NCBI GenBank assembly: GCA_040218535.1
Contig: JAVJRG010000005.1
Span: 1,240,001 to 1,304,000, forward strand
Source: Lacipirellulaceae bacterium
GTDB taxonomy: Bacteria > Planctomycetota > Planctomycetia > Pirellulales > Lacipirellulaceae
Reading direction: 5' to 3'
DNA length: 64,000 bases
Shown: positions 48,656 to 59,036 of the stretch, piece by piece
How positions within the stretch are numbered: position 1 is the stretch's first letter
Layout of the letters: each line of letters begins with the position of its first letter
Position numbers and translations under genes: made by a program
Notes under the pieces: model-generated
Seen by the model: only the letters and a program-made list of their open reading frames with translations
Database searches by the model: none
What the model was told of the DNA's origin: nothing

Positions 48656-51600
48656 GTGGATCGTTCTCATTTCAACAGCCAAAGTCGGCTCGCCCCCTCG
48701 CGTCGCAGCAGCAAGCGCCGACCAACGGGAATTAGCCGTAAGCAAAAGCAACGCCAGCTTGGGTTCGAGACGCTCGAAGAGCGGCGTGTTCTCTCGGCTA
48801 ATCCACTGTTCGGCACGCAAGACGATTTCTCCGCGGATGCGATCGCAAAGATCAACGCCGAAGTTGCTGATTCGTTTCGGAATTCGGCAGATCTCAATCA
48901 GTACACCCAGCAGGAATTAGATTCCACGCAGAGCTGGGTTGTCATGGCGGCTGCTGGAACCTCGGTCAGTGACCTAAGCAACGCCACAGGCCTAGCTGTT
49001 GCGGAGACGAACTTAGGTATCCCCGGACTCTACTTAGTTGATGCCGGCGGGCAGTCGTTCGACCAAGTTGTCGACACTTTGGGTCAATCTCAATCGGTTG
49101 ACCTCTTTTTCCCAGACCTACCTCGGGAGCAAGATTCAGTCACAACGCTTTCGGTTCCTGTCGATAGCACAGCGCTGCCCAACGATCCCTACCTGCAACA
49201 TCAGTGGCACCTGATCAACTACAACCAGGAGATCGGTAACCCGGACTACCAGCCTGTTCGCGGAATCCCTGGCGTTGACGCGAATGTTCTTTCGGCATGG
49301 GAACAAGGTTACACAGGTAAAGGTGTTGTCGTTGGCATCAACGATGACGGCACCCAGTTCACGCACCCTGATCTTGCCGATAATTATCTGCCAGGGTTCG
49401 GATTAGACATTCTTGGCGGAGACTCAAACCCGTTCCCATCCTTTGCGTTCGGTGACTTTCACGGTACCGCGGTAGCGGGTATTGCTGTCGGCGATGGAAA
49501 CAATGGCATTGGCACGACAGGCGTTGCTTACGATGCCCAGTTCACGGCAACGCGGATGATCGGCGGGCCGGCGACGGACTTCGATTTCGCGCAGGCACTT
49601 TTCCACGAAGCCCAGACGATCGATATCTATAATAACAGTTGGGGGCCGACTGCGTTGCGAGATGTAGCGGGCCCGAGTGCGCTTGAAGACTTGGCACTCA
49701 GGAACGCGGTTTTCTTCGGGCGTGGCGGCCTAGGTTCCATTCACGTCTTCGCCTCGGGAAATAGTAACGGGCAAGCAGACTCGCCAGCTTTCAACGGTTA
49801 TGTTTCATCACGCTACACAATCGGTGTCGGTGGTATTGATCACGACGGGGTGCAAGCAAACATCGACGGCACTGCGACGGTCTACCCTGAGCTGTCAACC
49901 GGCGTTCTGGTCGTTGCGCCAACGGGTTCGCACTCGCACGAGATTGTGCGTGACGGTTCGATCGGTAGTGGCATCTGGACTACTGACATCACCGGAGACG
50001 TCGGCTACAACACCACGCCGGACGAAGACTTTACCGGGTTACCGCTCGACGGCGACTTCTTCGAGGACCTCGACTACACGGCCCGCTTCAACGGTACCTC
50101 TGCGGCAGCACCTGTCGTAACTGGTGTGATTGCCCTGATGTTGGAAGCGAACCCCAATCTAAGCTATCGCGACGTGCAAGAAATTCTTGTTCGGTCGTCG
50201 ACGCAACTGAATCCGCTGGATGATAGCTGGCAGGTAAATGAGATCAACAACTTTATTGATCCTGTCATCGGCGACACTTGGCCGTTTGACCCCGTTTACG
50301 ACTCCGCTGATCGTCCCGAGCCGATTCCGTTTCCTAACGATCCCTTATTCACCAACGGGGCCGGATACACGGTCAGTCACAACCGTTCGGGCCAGGGCGA
50401 ATTCGGTTACGGTCATGGTCTCGTCAACGCAGGCCTCGCGGTTGAACTTGCGGAGAACTGGACCACTTTAGGAACGCAAGAGAGCGAGCGAAGTTACACC
50501 CAGGGCTTCCGGGGATTCTTGCAAAGCGGAACTTTGGCGATCCACGAAAATACGTTCATTATGATTCCAGGTGGATTTCTCAATCGAGAAATCGACCCTG
50601 ATTTTTACTTGGGTAACTTTCCCGAAGATATCGGGATTCCTGAGGATGACCGAATTGATCCCGATGATATCCCGCCATCACCATTCCGCGGAAACTCTAT
50701 CATCGACTTAGGGGTAGCTCCTGAGAATGTTGTTGCGACTGAATGGGTTGAAGTGCAGATTTCTACCGAAGGAACTTTGTTTGGGTCGGCCCTCAACAAC
50801 CTGCGACTCTCGCTACAGTCGCCTGACGGAACTCAATCAGAGCTGAGCCCATTCTTTGTAGAAGCGCCTAATTTCCATTATCCCAACGATGTCGATTTCT
50901 CAGTTCCCATTGGTCAGCCAAGTACAAGCCCAGACCCATTCGGCTACAACAATTGGACGTTTGCAACGAATCACCACTGGGGCGAACGCTCTGATGTTGA
51001 CGCCAACATCATTGATCCGCTAACGCAAGCTCCCCGTACTTGGAAACTGGTCGTTGAAAACTATGCTCTCGCGGCTGCGGGATTTGTTGATATCGAGGTG
51101 GCATTCCACGGCAAGTCCATTGAGGGTACCGGTCGCATCGCTGGAGTGATCGGAGTTGACGATAACCGTGATGGCACCTTCGAGGGACGCACGGTTGAGG
51201 TGATAGATCCAGATACCGGCGAATCTTCGGTCGAGTTAAACATGTTGCAGGAAAGCTATGGCGCTGGCGTCATGGTCTACCTGGAGCAAGTGGGTGGCCC
51301 AGGCGACAACGACGTGCGTGACTCCTTTGAGCCGACCTTCCAAACGGGCTATGACGGCAACTTCTACTTCGACGTGGCACCCGGCGAATGGGAAGTACGG
51401 ATTGACACTTCTTTCTTGCCGGACAACCACACCATTATGACGAGCCCCGTCGGCACGTTCACTATTGCCGAAGTGGGTGAGCGTATGTATGGGGCAGACT
51501 TCGTGCTCGACCCAGGGGTCGATCTCCCCGCTCCAGGCTTCACGGTCAGCGGTAACGTCTATTTAGATTCCGATGCCAATGGGGCCAAAGACGGAACCGA

Positions 51601-53515
51601 TGTTGGCCTCGCTGAGCAGATCGTCTTTTTTGATACCAATCAAAACGGAAACTACGACGCTGGGCTTGATCCGGTCACGATCACCGACGCAAACGGCGAT
51701 TACTCCATTACCCTGGCAGATCGTCCTGACGGCTTTTACGATGTCGTCCTCACGATTGATGGTCCGTGGGAATACTTCTCGCCGGTTAGCGGTGTGAACT
51801 CAGTCTTCCTGACGCAAAGTGAGATTGAAACAGGAGTCGACTTTGGCGTTGTCGTCCCCGGGACACCCGGCGGCAGTGGTGATCCTAATGGAGGTGGTGG
51901 ACCAGGTGGAGGAGGAGGCCCAGGAGGGGGCGGTGATCCGGGCGGAGGCGGCGACCCAGGCGGCGGGGGCGGTGATCCCAACGCGCCGGGAGCAATCTCG
52001 GGTTCCGTTTTCCAGGATACCAATGGTGATGGCGTCCAGACACTTGGTGAAAACGGCATCGCCGGGATTACGGTCTACATTGACGCTGACGGCAGCAATA
52101 CCCTCACTGCTGGCGAGGCACAGTTTACGACGACCGCTGGTGGTGGATACCTGTTCGCCGGCCTGGCACCGGGCAGCTATGTCGTTCGTGCGGTTGCACC
52201 TGCAGGGTTCGACCAAACGACTCCCCTAGGGGACGAACACAGCATCACGCTGGCCGCGGGATCAGTCGCTGACAATCGGCAGTTTGGCTTCCGCAATCAA
52301 GCTTTCCTCGATTGGGGCGACTTGCCTAGCGATCGTTACCCAACGCTCGCCAGCCAGAATGGTGCCCGTCACGTTCTCAGTTCGACTTTTTTCCTGGGGG
52401 CGAACAATGATGGCGAACTTGATGGTCTGCCGACGGTGAATGCCGACGGGGACGACAACATGACTAGCGACGACGATGATGGACTCGTCTTCGGGACTAT
52501 CGATGCTGGAGGGACGACAGCCGTTACAGCAACCGCCAGTTTCGACGGTGGTTTCCTCCAGGGCTGGGTCGATTTCAACGGTGATGGCGACTTCAACGAT
52601 ATCGTTGATGGAGTGAGCGAAAGAGTCTTCACGAATCGCCCACTTAACGCAGGTCCGAACACTCTCGCGATGGATATTCCATCCGGTGCCGTCGAGGTGT
52701 TGTACGCTCGCTTCCGCTATGGTGAGTTCGGCATCAACAGCGTAACCGGCTTTGCCGCCACCGGCGAGGTCGAGGATTATCGGCTTCTCCGCGCGTCGGC
52801 TGCTCTACCTCTGGCAACAGAAATGAGCTCCGACTTCGACGAAGACAACGACATCGATGGTTTTGACTTCCTCGCATGGCAGCGGGGCAAGGGAGTTACT
52901 CCGGCCACTCATGCCCAGGGTGACGCGGATGGCGACGCAGATGTCGACCGTACGGACCTCGCTCTCTGGCACCAGGATTACACTTTTATCAATTCCGACC
53001 TGCCGAATCCGCAGTCCTCGCAGCAGGGCAATTCCTCGTCAAGTGCCGTCGCGGCGGCTACGAGTAGCCCCTCGAGTAGCCCCTCAACGAGCGGCTTGGC
53101 GGTGCAAGCGTTCGGCTCGCGTGGCGTTGCTTCAACCTCCACGACTGATTCGCCTGCGGTAGCGGATGAGCCAACTAGCGATTCAGGATCCTCAAGCGAC
53201 CGAGCTGCTCGCTTCGACAAACTTGTCGATCTGGCCCGTCGCGTCGCTACGCGTGCTGGGGTTCAAGAATCCGTGCTTGATCGGATTGAAGACCGCATTG
53301 ATTCGACGGTCTCGTTCGATTCTTCCGGACGGATTTCGATCGACCTAGACGATTACGATTTCGCGCAACGTGACTCGGTCTTTGATCGCCTCGCGACTCG
53401 CCTGCGAAGTCGGATCGATCACGACCTGTTCGATCGCGACGATCAAAGCAAGGAAGACGACCGCGAGCGACTCTTCGCCCGCCTCGCCGACGGCTTCAAT
53501 TGGCGACAGATTTAG
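48656..53515 (+). CDS. Giant secreted kexin-like S8 protease with P, SdrD-B, GEVED and dockerin domains
   Basis: 1619 residues. The N-terminus is basic and carries LGFETLEERRVLSANP (35-50), the LEPR-like motif of planctomycete surface proteins. S8 protease about 175-510: Asp230 (INDDGTQFTHPDL), His269 (GDFHGTAVAG), Asn369 (ASGNS), Ser482 (NGTSAAAPVV). A P/homo-B domain (about 640-817) follows, as in kexin and furin. Then Cna-B/SdrD-like calcium repeats (820-1070), a Gly-Pro-Asp linker (1075-1110), another SdrD-B domain (1112-1212), a GEVED domain (1218-1378), a dockerin pair (1391-1443), a Ser-rich linker and an acidic/basic C-terminal domain. GTG start with AGAGG six bases upstream. Confidence 0.9.
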   Translation: MDRSHFNSQSRLAPSRRSSKRRPTGISRKQKQRQLGFETLEERRVLSANPLFGTQDDFSADAIAKINAEVADSFRNSADLNQYTQQELDSTQSWVVMAAAGTSVSDLSNATGLAVAETNLGIPGLYLVDAGGQSFDQVVDTLGQSQSVDLFFPDLPREQDSVTTLSVPVDSTALPNDPYLQHQWHLINYNQEIGNPDYQPVRGIPGVDANVLSAWEQGYTGKGVVVGINDDGTQFTHPDLADNYLPGFGLDILGGDSNPFPSFAFGDFHGTAVAGIAVGDGNNGIGTTGVAYDAQFTATRMIGGPATDFDFAQALFHEAQTIDIYNNSWGPTALRDVAGPSALEDLALRNAVFFGRGGLGSIHVFASGNSNGQADSPAFNGYVSSRYTIGVGGIDHDGVQANIDGTATVYPELSTGVLVVAPTGSHSHEIVRDGSIGSGIWTTDITGDVGYNTTPDEDFTGLPLDGDFFEDLDYTARFNGTSAAAPVVTGVIALMLEANPNLSYRDVQEILVRSSTQLNPLDDSWQVNEINNFIDPVIGDTWPFDPVYDSADRPEPIPFPNDPLFTNGAGYTVSHNRSGQGEFGYGHGLVNAGLAVELAENWTTLGTQESERSYTQGFRGFLQSGTLAIHENTFIMIPGGFLNREIDPDFYLGNFPEDIGIPEDDRIDPDDIPPSPFRGNSIIDLGVAPENVVATEWVEVQISTEGTLFGSALNNLRLSLQSPDGTQSELSPFFVEAPNFHYPNDVDFSVPIGQPSTSPDPFGYNNWTFATNHHWGERSDVDANIIDPLTQAPRTWKLVVENYALAAAGFVDIEVAFHGKSIEGTGRIAGVIGVDDNRDGTFEGRTVEVIDPDTGESSVELNMLQESYGAGVMVYLEQVGGPGDNDVRDSFEPTFQTGYDGNFYFDVAPGEWEVRIDTSFLPDNHTIMTSPVGTFTIAEVGERMYGADFVLDPGVDLPAPGFTVSGNVYLDSDANGAKDGTDVGLAEQIVFFDTNQNGNYDAGLDPVTITDANGDYSITLADRPDGFYDVVLTIDGPWEYFSPVSGVNSVFLTQSEIETGVDFGVVVPGTPGGSGDPNGGGGPGGGGGPGGGGDPGGGGDPGGGGGDPNAPGAISGSVFQDTNGDGVQTLGENGIAGITVYIDADGSNTLTAGEAQFTTTAGGGYLFAGLAPGSYVVRAVAPAGFDQTTPLGDEHSITLAAGSVADNRQFGFRNQAFLDWGDLPSDRYPTLASQNGARHVLSSTFFLGANNDGELDGLPTVNADGDDNMTSDDDDGLVFGTIDAGGTTAVTATASFDGGFLQGWVDFNGDGDFNDIVDGVSERVFTNRPLNAGPNTLAMDIPSGAVEVLYARFRYGEFGINSVTGFAATGEVEDYRLLRASAALPLATEMSSDFDEDNDIDGFDFLAWQRGKGVTPATHAQGDADGDADVDRTDLALWHQDYTFINSDLPNPQSSQQGNSSSSAVAAATSSPSSSPSTSGLAVQAFGSRGVASTSTTDSPAVADEPTSDSGSSSDRAARFDKLVDLARRVATRAGVQESVLDRIEDRIDSTVSFDSSGRISIDLDDYDFAQRDSVFDRLATRLRSRIDHDLFDRDDQSKEDDRERLFARLADGFNWRQI

Positions 53516-53542
53516 CCTGACGGTCATCCTGTGATTCTTCAG

Positions 53543-53577
53543 AGCCGTGAGAGGAAAGCTCCTCTCACGGCTTTTTT
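53543..53577 (+). terminator. Rho-independent terminator of the S8 protease gene
   Basis: Perfect 12-bp stem AGCCGTGAGAGG/CCTCTCACGGCT, 6-base loop, then TTTTTT. It lies 28 bases after the stop codon and is the clearest terminator in the window. Confidence 0.92.
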
Positions 53578-53712
53578 CGTAGCTTGGTGCCAGTCCTAGC
53601 CCGCGAGCACCACGCTGTTGAGTTGGCTCGCCCGGTGCGCGACTACTACAGCAAAGAAAAAAATCCTCTATACTCTTCGGTTGAACCTGCAGCATTCACG
53701 CAAGGACTATCG

Positions 53713-55092
53713 ATGAGCACTCTGATCACCGGCGGCCGTATTATCACGGCAACAGACGACTTCGTTGGCGATGTTCTCCTCGAAGGTGAAACGGTTGTCG
53801 CGGTCGGACCGGTGGTCGAAGCACCTGAAGACGCCACCCGTATTGATGCCTCAGGCAAGTACGTGTTTCCTGGCTTCATCGATCCGCACGTGCATGTCTA
53901 TCTTCCTTTCATGGGCACCCAGGCTGCGGACACGCATGCGACTGCCAGTCGAGCGGCATTAGTTGGCGGAACGACCACCTTCATCGAGATGTGCTGCCCT
54001 GCGAACAACGAGCAGCCGCTCGAAGCGTTCGAGCTTTGGCAAGAGAAGGCGAAGGATTCTTCCTGCGACTATACCTTCCACATGGGGGTTTCTCGTTTCG
54101 ACAAAGAGACTCGCCCCCAATTGGAGGAAATCGTCAATCGGGGGATTGCCTCGCTCAAAGTGTTTTTGGCCTACAAAGGGGCCTTCTCACTTCCGGACGA
54201 AGATCTCTACCAGACGCTGAAATTCGCCAAAGAGCGCGGTCTGATCGTCACGGCCCACTGTGAGAACGCGGACCTCGTTCTTCAAAAGCAGCAGGAATTG
54301 ATTGCCGCCGGCAAAACGGGCCCAGAGTGGCACGAACCTTCACGCCCAACGACCGTCGAAGCCGAAGGCGTCCACCACTTGATGACCTTCGCTGAATTGA
54401 CCGGTGCACATGTCTATTGCGTTCATACGTCTTGTCGCGAAGCGTTAGAGGCCGTTCAATCTGCTCAACTGCGTGGCGTTGCCGCTTGGGTTGAAGTCGT
54501 GCTGCCGCACTTGGTCTTCGACAAGTCCTACGCCGAAAAGGAAGATTTCGAAGGCGCCAAGTATGTCATGTCTCCGCCTCTACGTGACGCAAGTCACCAA
54601 CAGCCGCTCTGGAATGGCTTGCGTTCGGGCCTTATCAGCACCGTGGCGACCGATCATGCTCCATTCAACTTTGCCGATCAAAAGGTGATGGGGCGGGACG
54701 ACTTCACAAAGATCCCCAACGGAATCCCCTCGATTGAGCACCGCGTCGAGTTGCTTTACGAACACGGAGTGAACACCGGTAAGATCGACTTGCAGACGTT
54801 CGTCGACACGGCCAGTACCCAAGCCGCTAAGCTCTTCGGGCTCTACCCGCAGAAGGGAACGATTGCCGTGGGCAGCGACGCCGACGTGGTGATTTTCGAT
54901 CCCGAGGCAAATCGCTCGATCACTCAATCAAACCACAATATGAACGTCGACTATAGCGGGTTCGAAGGTTGGACCCACAAGGGCAGCGTTGAGCAAGTAT
55001 TTCTCCGCGGCAAGCAGCAGGTGAAGGACGGCCAGTTCGTCGGCAGCGAGGGCGACGGCAAGTACCTCAGCCGCGCACCAACGCACTTCTGA
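53713..55092 (+). CDS. Dihydropyrimidinase/hydantoinase-type amidohydrolase
   Basis: 459 residues, cyclic amidohydrolase superfamily. His59 and His61 (FIDPHVHVY) bind zinc; Lys149 (SLKVFLAYKG) would be carbamylated; AHCENAD, YCVHTSCREA and VATDHAPFN provide the other ligands. Hydrolyses cyclic ureides such as dihydrouracil or hydantoins; the exact substrate is unknown. ATG 53713 with AAGGA six bases upstream is chosen over an upstream extension to 53584. The MFS transporter gene downstream could supply the substrate, but 257 bases separate them. Confidence 0.9.
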   Translation: MSTLITGGRIITATDDFVGDVLLEGETVVAVGPVVEAPEDATRIDASGKYVFPGFIDPHVHVYLPFMGTQAADTHATASRAALVGGTTTFIEMCCPANNEQPLEAFELWQEKAKDSSCDYTFHMGVSRFDKETRPQLEEIVNRGIASLKVFLAYKGAFSLPDEDLYQTLKFAKERGLIVTAHCENADLVLQKQQELIAAGKTGPEWHEPSRPTTVEAEGVHHLMTFAELTGAHVYCVHTSCREALEAVQSAQLRGVAAWVEVVLPHLVFDKSYAEKEDFEGAKYVMSPPLRDASHQQPLWNGLRSGLISTVATDHAPFNFADQKVMGRDDFTKIPNGIPSIEHRVELLYEHGVNTGKIDLQTFVDTASTQAAKLFGLYPQKGTIAVGSDADVVIFDPEANRSITQSNHNMNVDYSGFEGWTHKGSVEQVFLRGKQQVKDGQFVGSEGDGKYLSRAPTHF

Positions 55093-55119
55093 ATCAGGTT
55101 CCTTTTGGGAGTCCCCAAT

Positions 55120-55146
55120 TAGCCGCGGAGCTACGCCTCCGCCGGG
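55120..55146. repeat. Single arm of the TAGCCCGCGAGCTACG repeat
   Basis: TAGCCGCGGAGCTACGCC and the following CTCCGCC resemble one arm of the 10542-10612 element. It contains its own 6-bp hairpin (GCGGAG, CTACGC, CTCCGC). A further partial arm lies at 53597-53608. The rest of the 55093-55349 gap shows nothing else. Confidence 0.5.
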
Positions 55147-55349
55147 CACACCAGAAGAGACACCACTTTTCGCCTAATCGCTAAGTCTTTCGCCTCAACA
55201 AGTCGGGCGTCTGAATTCATCTGCTAGTTTTTTTGCATTCAGGCTCGAGGAAGATTCTCATTCGCTCACCAAGCTGCTTATAATGCCACTTCGCTCGTGG
55301 CGTTGCGCGAGCCCAATTATCTTCTCTACAGGCATTCACCGAGGCATTC

Positions 55350-56939
55350 ATGGCGGACGAAACCTACTCAAAGCGGCTTTTCTGGGGATGTTTTCTGGCG
55401 CTGATTACCACAGCGTTTGGGTTTATTACGCGGATGTTTCTGCTTGGGGAGTGGGGAGAAGAGTTCAATCTCACCGAAGCCGCTAAGGGAGAGCTCCTGG
55501 GAATCGGCATCTGGCCATTCGCTATCAGCATCATCGGCTTTAGCCTGTTTATCGACCGTATCGGTTATAAGACCGCGATGGTTCTCTCGTTTCTCGGATA
55601 TGTCATCTGGTCCATCATGGGCGTCAGCGCATTCTTTGTGTCGAAAGGCGGAGAAGGCGACCCCGAACTTGGCTACAACCTCCTCTACTGGGGAAGCCTC
55701 ATTCTCGGCCTCTCCAATGGTGCCGTTGAAGCGTACATCAATCCCGTTGTTGCCACGATGTTCAATAAGGACAAGACCAAGTGGCTCAACATTCTCCATG
55801 CAGGTTGGCCCGGCGGACTGGTCATCGCTGGTTTGATTACCATTCTCCTCAACTCGATGCAGGTCGAGTGGTGGATTCGCATCGCCATTATCGCGCCGCC
55901 CGCGGTGATCTTCTTTTTGATGCTGATCGGGGAGCGCTTCCCTGAGCAAGAGCGAGTCGCCTCAGGAGTGAGCTATCGTGAAATGCTCGCCGAATTCGGG
56001 GTGCTTGGTACCGCTATCGCCGGACTGCTAATTGCGTTGCAACTCAATCAAGCCTTTCCAACGGTCAATCAATGGGTATTTCCCGCGCTGTCACTTGCAG
56101 CGGTCATTGCCGTAGGGGTTTACACACAGTCTTTGGGCAATCCGCTACTTTTTGTTCTGGCACTTCTGATGATGCCACTGGCGACGACCGAAATTGGTAC
56201 CGATGCGTGGATTGAAGACATCATGAAGGGAGTGGCAAAAGATAAATTCGATCCCGGGCTGGTCCTCGTTTATACTTCTGCCATCATGATGGTGCTGCGC
56301 TTCTTCGCCGGACCGATTGTTCATAAGCTGAGTCCGATCGGATTACTTATCGCTTCAGCAGCACTAGCAATCGCGGGCCTCTACACTCTTTCATTCGCAC
56401 AGGGAATGGCCATCTTTGCAGCTGCCACACTCTACGGGGTAGGCAAGACTTTCTTCTGGCCAACGATGCTCGGCATCGCCGGCGAGCAAACCCCGAAAGG
56501 CGGTGCGCTCACGCTCAACGCGTTGGGTGGCATCGGTATGCTGGCCGTTGGAACCTTAGGTGGCGTTTACATTGGCGCCCTGCAAGACGGTCGTATGACC
56601 GAAGCCGTTGCCGCGAGCGACGACCTTGCTGATCAAGCACCCGAATTATACGACGAGGATGGCAAGCTGTCTGTTCAGGGAGAAAGCGTCAAGTACGGTT
56701 TCATCAAATCGCCGATCGTTGATGACGAGAAGGTCGGCGAAGCGTTAAGCCAGCGGAGTGAAACCGATCAAAAGTCAATCCGGGAAATGATCAAAGAGAT
56801 TAGCGAATCGCAAAAACAAGGCGCTCTTGCAGACGTCGCTATCTTCCCGGTGATCATGCTTGTTGGATTTATAGGTCTTGGTCTCTATTTCAAGAGCAAA
56901 GGCGGCTACCAAGCCCAGCAGATCGACGAAGCGCACTAG
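55350..56939 (+). CDS. MFS transporter
   Basis: 529 residues with about twelve membrane segments. The loop after the second helix reads DRIGYKTAM, close to the MFS motif A, and the N-terminal helix region FWGCFLALITTAFGFITR is typical. A soluble insert of about 85 residues (430-510) lies before the last helix. The substrate is unknown; planctomycete relatives are annotated as sugar or nitrate type. GAGG is five bases before the ATG. Its end overlaps the end of the convergent HD-GYP gene by four bases. Confidence 0.85.
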   Translation: MADETYSKRLFWGCFLALITTAFGFITRMFLLGEWGEEFNLTEAAKGELLGIGIWPFAISIIGFSLFIDRIGYKTAMVLSFLGYVIWSIMGVSAFFVSKGGEGDPELGYNLLYWGSLILGLSNGAVEAYINPVVATMFNKDKTKWLNILHAGWPGGLVIAGLITILLNSMQVEWWIRIAIIAPPAVIFFLMLIGERFPEQERVASGVSYREMLAEFGVLGTAIAGLLIALQLNQAFPTVNQWVFPALSLAAVIAVGVYTQSLGNPLLFVLALLMMPLATTEIGTDAWIEDIMKGVAKDKFDPGLVLVYTSAIMMVLRFFAGPIVHKLSPIGLLIASAALAIAGLYTLSFAQGMAIFAAATLYGVGKTFFWPTMLGIAGEQTPKGGALTLNALGGIGMLAVGTLGGVYIGALQDGRMTEAVAASDDLADQAPELYDEDGKLSVQGESVKYGFIKSPIVDDEKVGEALSQRSETDQKSIREMIKEISESQKQGALADVAIFPVIMLVGFIGLGLYFKSKGGYQAQQIDEAH

Positions 56940-58576
56940 AGGCTGCAGGCGATTGCGCTAGCAGTCCGTACCGGTCGCTGCCGCGGCCTGTAGTTGTGGC
57001 GGATTTCGAGAATGTCCTCCACAATCATAAGAAATGCGCCGACGATATCCGGATCCCACTGCGTGCCCGCTCCTTCACGAAGGATTGCAACGGCCTTTTC
57101 GTGCGCCATGCCTTGGCGGTAAGCACGGTTGCTTGTCATGGCGTCGTAGGCATCCGCCACGGCCATGATCCGTGCGTCCAGTGGGATGTCTTTCCCGCTT
57201 AAACCATCGGGATAGCCCTTGCCGTCAAATCGCTCATGATGATGCAACACGCCTGGCAAGACGTAGGCCAGTTGGCGAAGTTCGCAAAGGATCGACCACC
57301 CATGGTCAGGATGTTCCTTAATCTCAGCAAACTCTTCATCCGTCAGTTTGCCAGCTTTGTTTAACGTTGCGTCGCTGATACCGATTTTTCCAACGTCATG
57401 GAGCAGGCCTGTCAGATAGACTCGCTCCGCTGCTTCTTCATCGTAACTCAGGTGCTGAGCCAGTCGTTTCGTGTAGAGCGCCACGCGTTCACTATGGCCG
57501 CAAGTGTAGGCATCCTTGGCTTCAACAGCGGAAACCATTGACCGAACCACGTTTACAAGGAGCTTCCCTTTTTCTCGCAAGTGTTCCAAATTCGAGGCAT
57601 GTGAAGCAATCACCGAAGCAGCCGTACTCAGGAGCGAAGCCTCCCAGGTGCCAAACTCATGGACGCTAGCACACAATAGCGGCGCTTTTCCGTGCTGCGT
57701 GAATCCAGGGCCACGATTGATGGCCATGAACCAGCCAAAATGTCGCACGCTCGTTTGCACAGGCACAATCAGAAGCTGTTCTGCGCCATTCAATGAAGGC
57801 TTATCCAATTCGCTAGTAAGATCGTTCCGCACAAGCGGACCCGAGTCGACGAGCGAGCAATACCGTTTCGCGAGCTCAGTACAAGACTCCAATGAACTGC
57901 AGGCGACGGTGTTTTTCGTATTCCGCCGAATCGTGCACCGTTCCTTACCAGATGTGTCTTTCTCAACGAAGCACAGTACTTCGGCCCCAAGAATGCCGTA
58001 AAGCATCTCGAAGGAACGCTTAACAACTTCCTTGATGCCTAGCGAGGTATCACTGACGGCTAGATTCTCGGCCATCGTGCGGAGAAATGTCATTTCCTCA
58101 AAGTCATCACCGACTTGCTGTGCAAACTGGGCGTTCTCTGATTCAAGCTGCTCTACCCGGAATCGATCCCTCTGATGCAGCAGGTGCATCTCAGCGAGTT
58201 TCTTCACATAGCCGTTTTTTTGACCATCGACGACAGCGGCGAAGACATCATCAGTCTTGGTGAAGGCCTCAACGCGAGGCGAAGCAATCCACCACTGATC
58301 GGGTGCTGATTGAGTAACGACTACATCTTGCCGGCCATAGGCTTCTTCAAGATGGCCTTGCCAGGCCGGATGGAAATTCAAACCAACAAAATCGCTTCCT
58401 TCCTCTTTTTCGGAAGGTAAGGTCCATTCGCCCGCAGCATCTCGTGTCCAGAGTACCCATTCAACCTCAGTTGAGACACGCAGGTCGCGCAGCGCCTTGC
58501 TGTGGGAAGTTTGCTCTGAAAGCTCGCCTCGCTCTTGTTGTGTCTGTGGTTCGTCGTTCGCTACGGGGGATTGCAT
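56936..58576 (-). CDS. GAF and HD-GYP domain protein
   Basis: 546 residues, no membrane helix, so cytoplasmic. A coiled segment (about 125-165) leads to a GAF-like sensor (about 180-340), then HD-GYP: HSERVALYTKRLAQHLSYDE, LLHDVGKIGISDATLNKAGK, HHHERFDGKGYPDG. HD and GYP residues are complete, so cyclic di-GMP hydrolysis is expected. The frame extends to TTG 58681; ATG 58576 is preferred though its ribosome-binding site is weak. It is the second HD-GYP protein of the window. Confidence 0.88.
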   Translation of the reverse strand: MQSPVANDEPQTQQERGELSEQTSHSKALRDLRVSTEVEWVLWTRDAAGEWTLPSEKEEGSDFVGLNFHPAWQGHLEEAYGRQDVVVTQSAPDQWWIASPRVEAFTKTDDVFAAVVDGQKNGYVKKLAEMHLLHQRDRFRVEQLESENAQFAQQVGDDFEEMTFLRTMAENLAVSDTSLGIKEVVKRSFEMLYGILGAEVLCFVEKDTSGKERCTIRRNTKNTVACSSLESCTELAKRYCSLVDSGPLVRNDLTSELDKPSLNGAEQLLIVPVQTSVRHFGWFMAINRGPGFTQHGKAPLLCASVHEFGTWEASLLSTAASVIASHASNLEHLREKGKLLVNVVRSMVSAVEAKDAYTCGHSERVALYTKRLAQHLSYDEEAAERVYLTGLLHDVGKIGISDATLNKAGKLTDEEFAEIKEHPDHGWSILCELRQLAYVLPGVLHHHERFDGKGYPDGLSGKDIPLDARIMAVADAYDAMTSNRAYRQGMAHEKAVAILREGAGTQWDPDIVGAFLMIVEDILEIRHNYRPRQRPVRTASAIACSL

Positions 58577-59036
58577 CGGTCTGCTTTCAATACGATTGCG
58601 AAGGGGCGTTTCTTTCTCTGTAGGACCCTGAGAAGTCACTGGACTGTCACGGACACCCTCCCCGCCAAGAAAGTGGTGCAACAGGCATAGTGACTCTACT
58701 TAAAAACTAGCTTACGAGTTGATTGTCAGTCGGTTTCTCGTTCTGCAATCTTGTTTGCGGAGTAATTCCGGCAGAACTGAGGTGCTCGCCGATTCTCGAT
58801 CGGTAACGACTGTAGCGATGCTGCGAGTTATATCGCGGAATCTGAGCAGTCAAATCACGTTGCCACTAGGAATTGCGGGAAATAACCGGGGCAGAAGCCC
58901 AGCACGAGCCTAAACCTGAGCTACATTTGCGAGAACGGCGTAAAACTGCCGTGAAAACGAAACACATTTCCCCTTTGGAAGTCGGCTTGCGGGCTGATTT
59001 CCAAGACCTACTCAGAAGATTATCGGAGGCAGTAAA
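58577..59036. other. Divergent intergenic region before the prepilin operon
   Basis: 460 bases without a supported gene. The right end has GGAGG seven bases before the prepilin GTG. A promoter for the prepilin operon must lie here, but no clear box pair was found. Confidence 0.4.
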
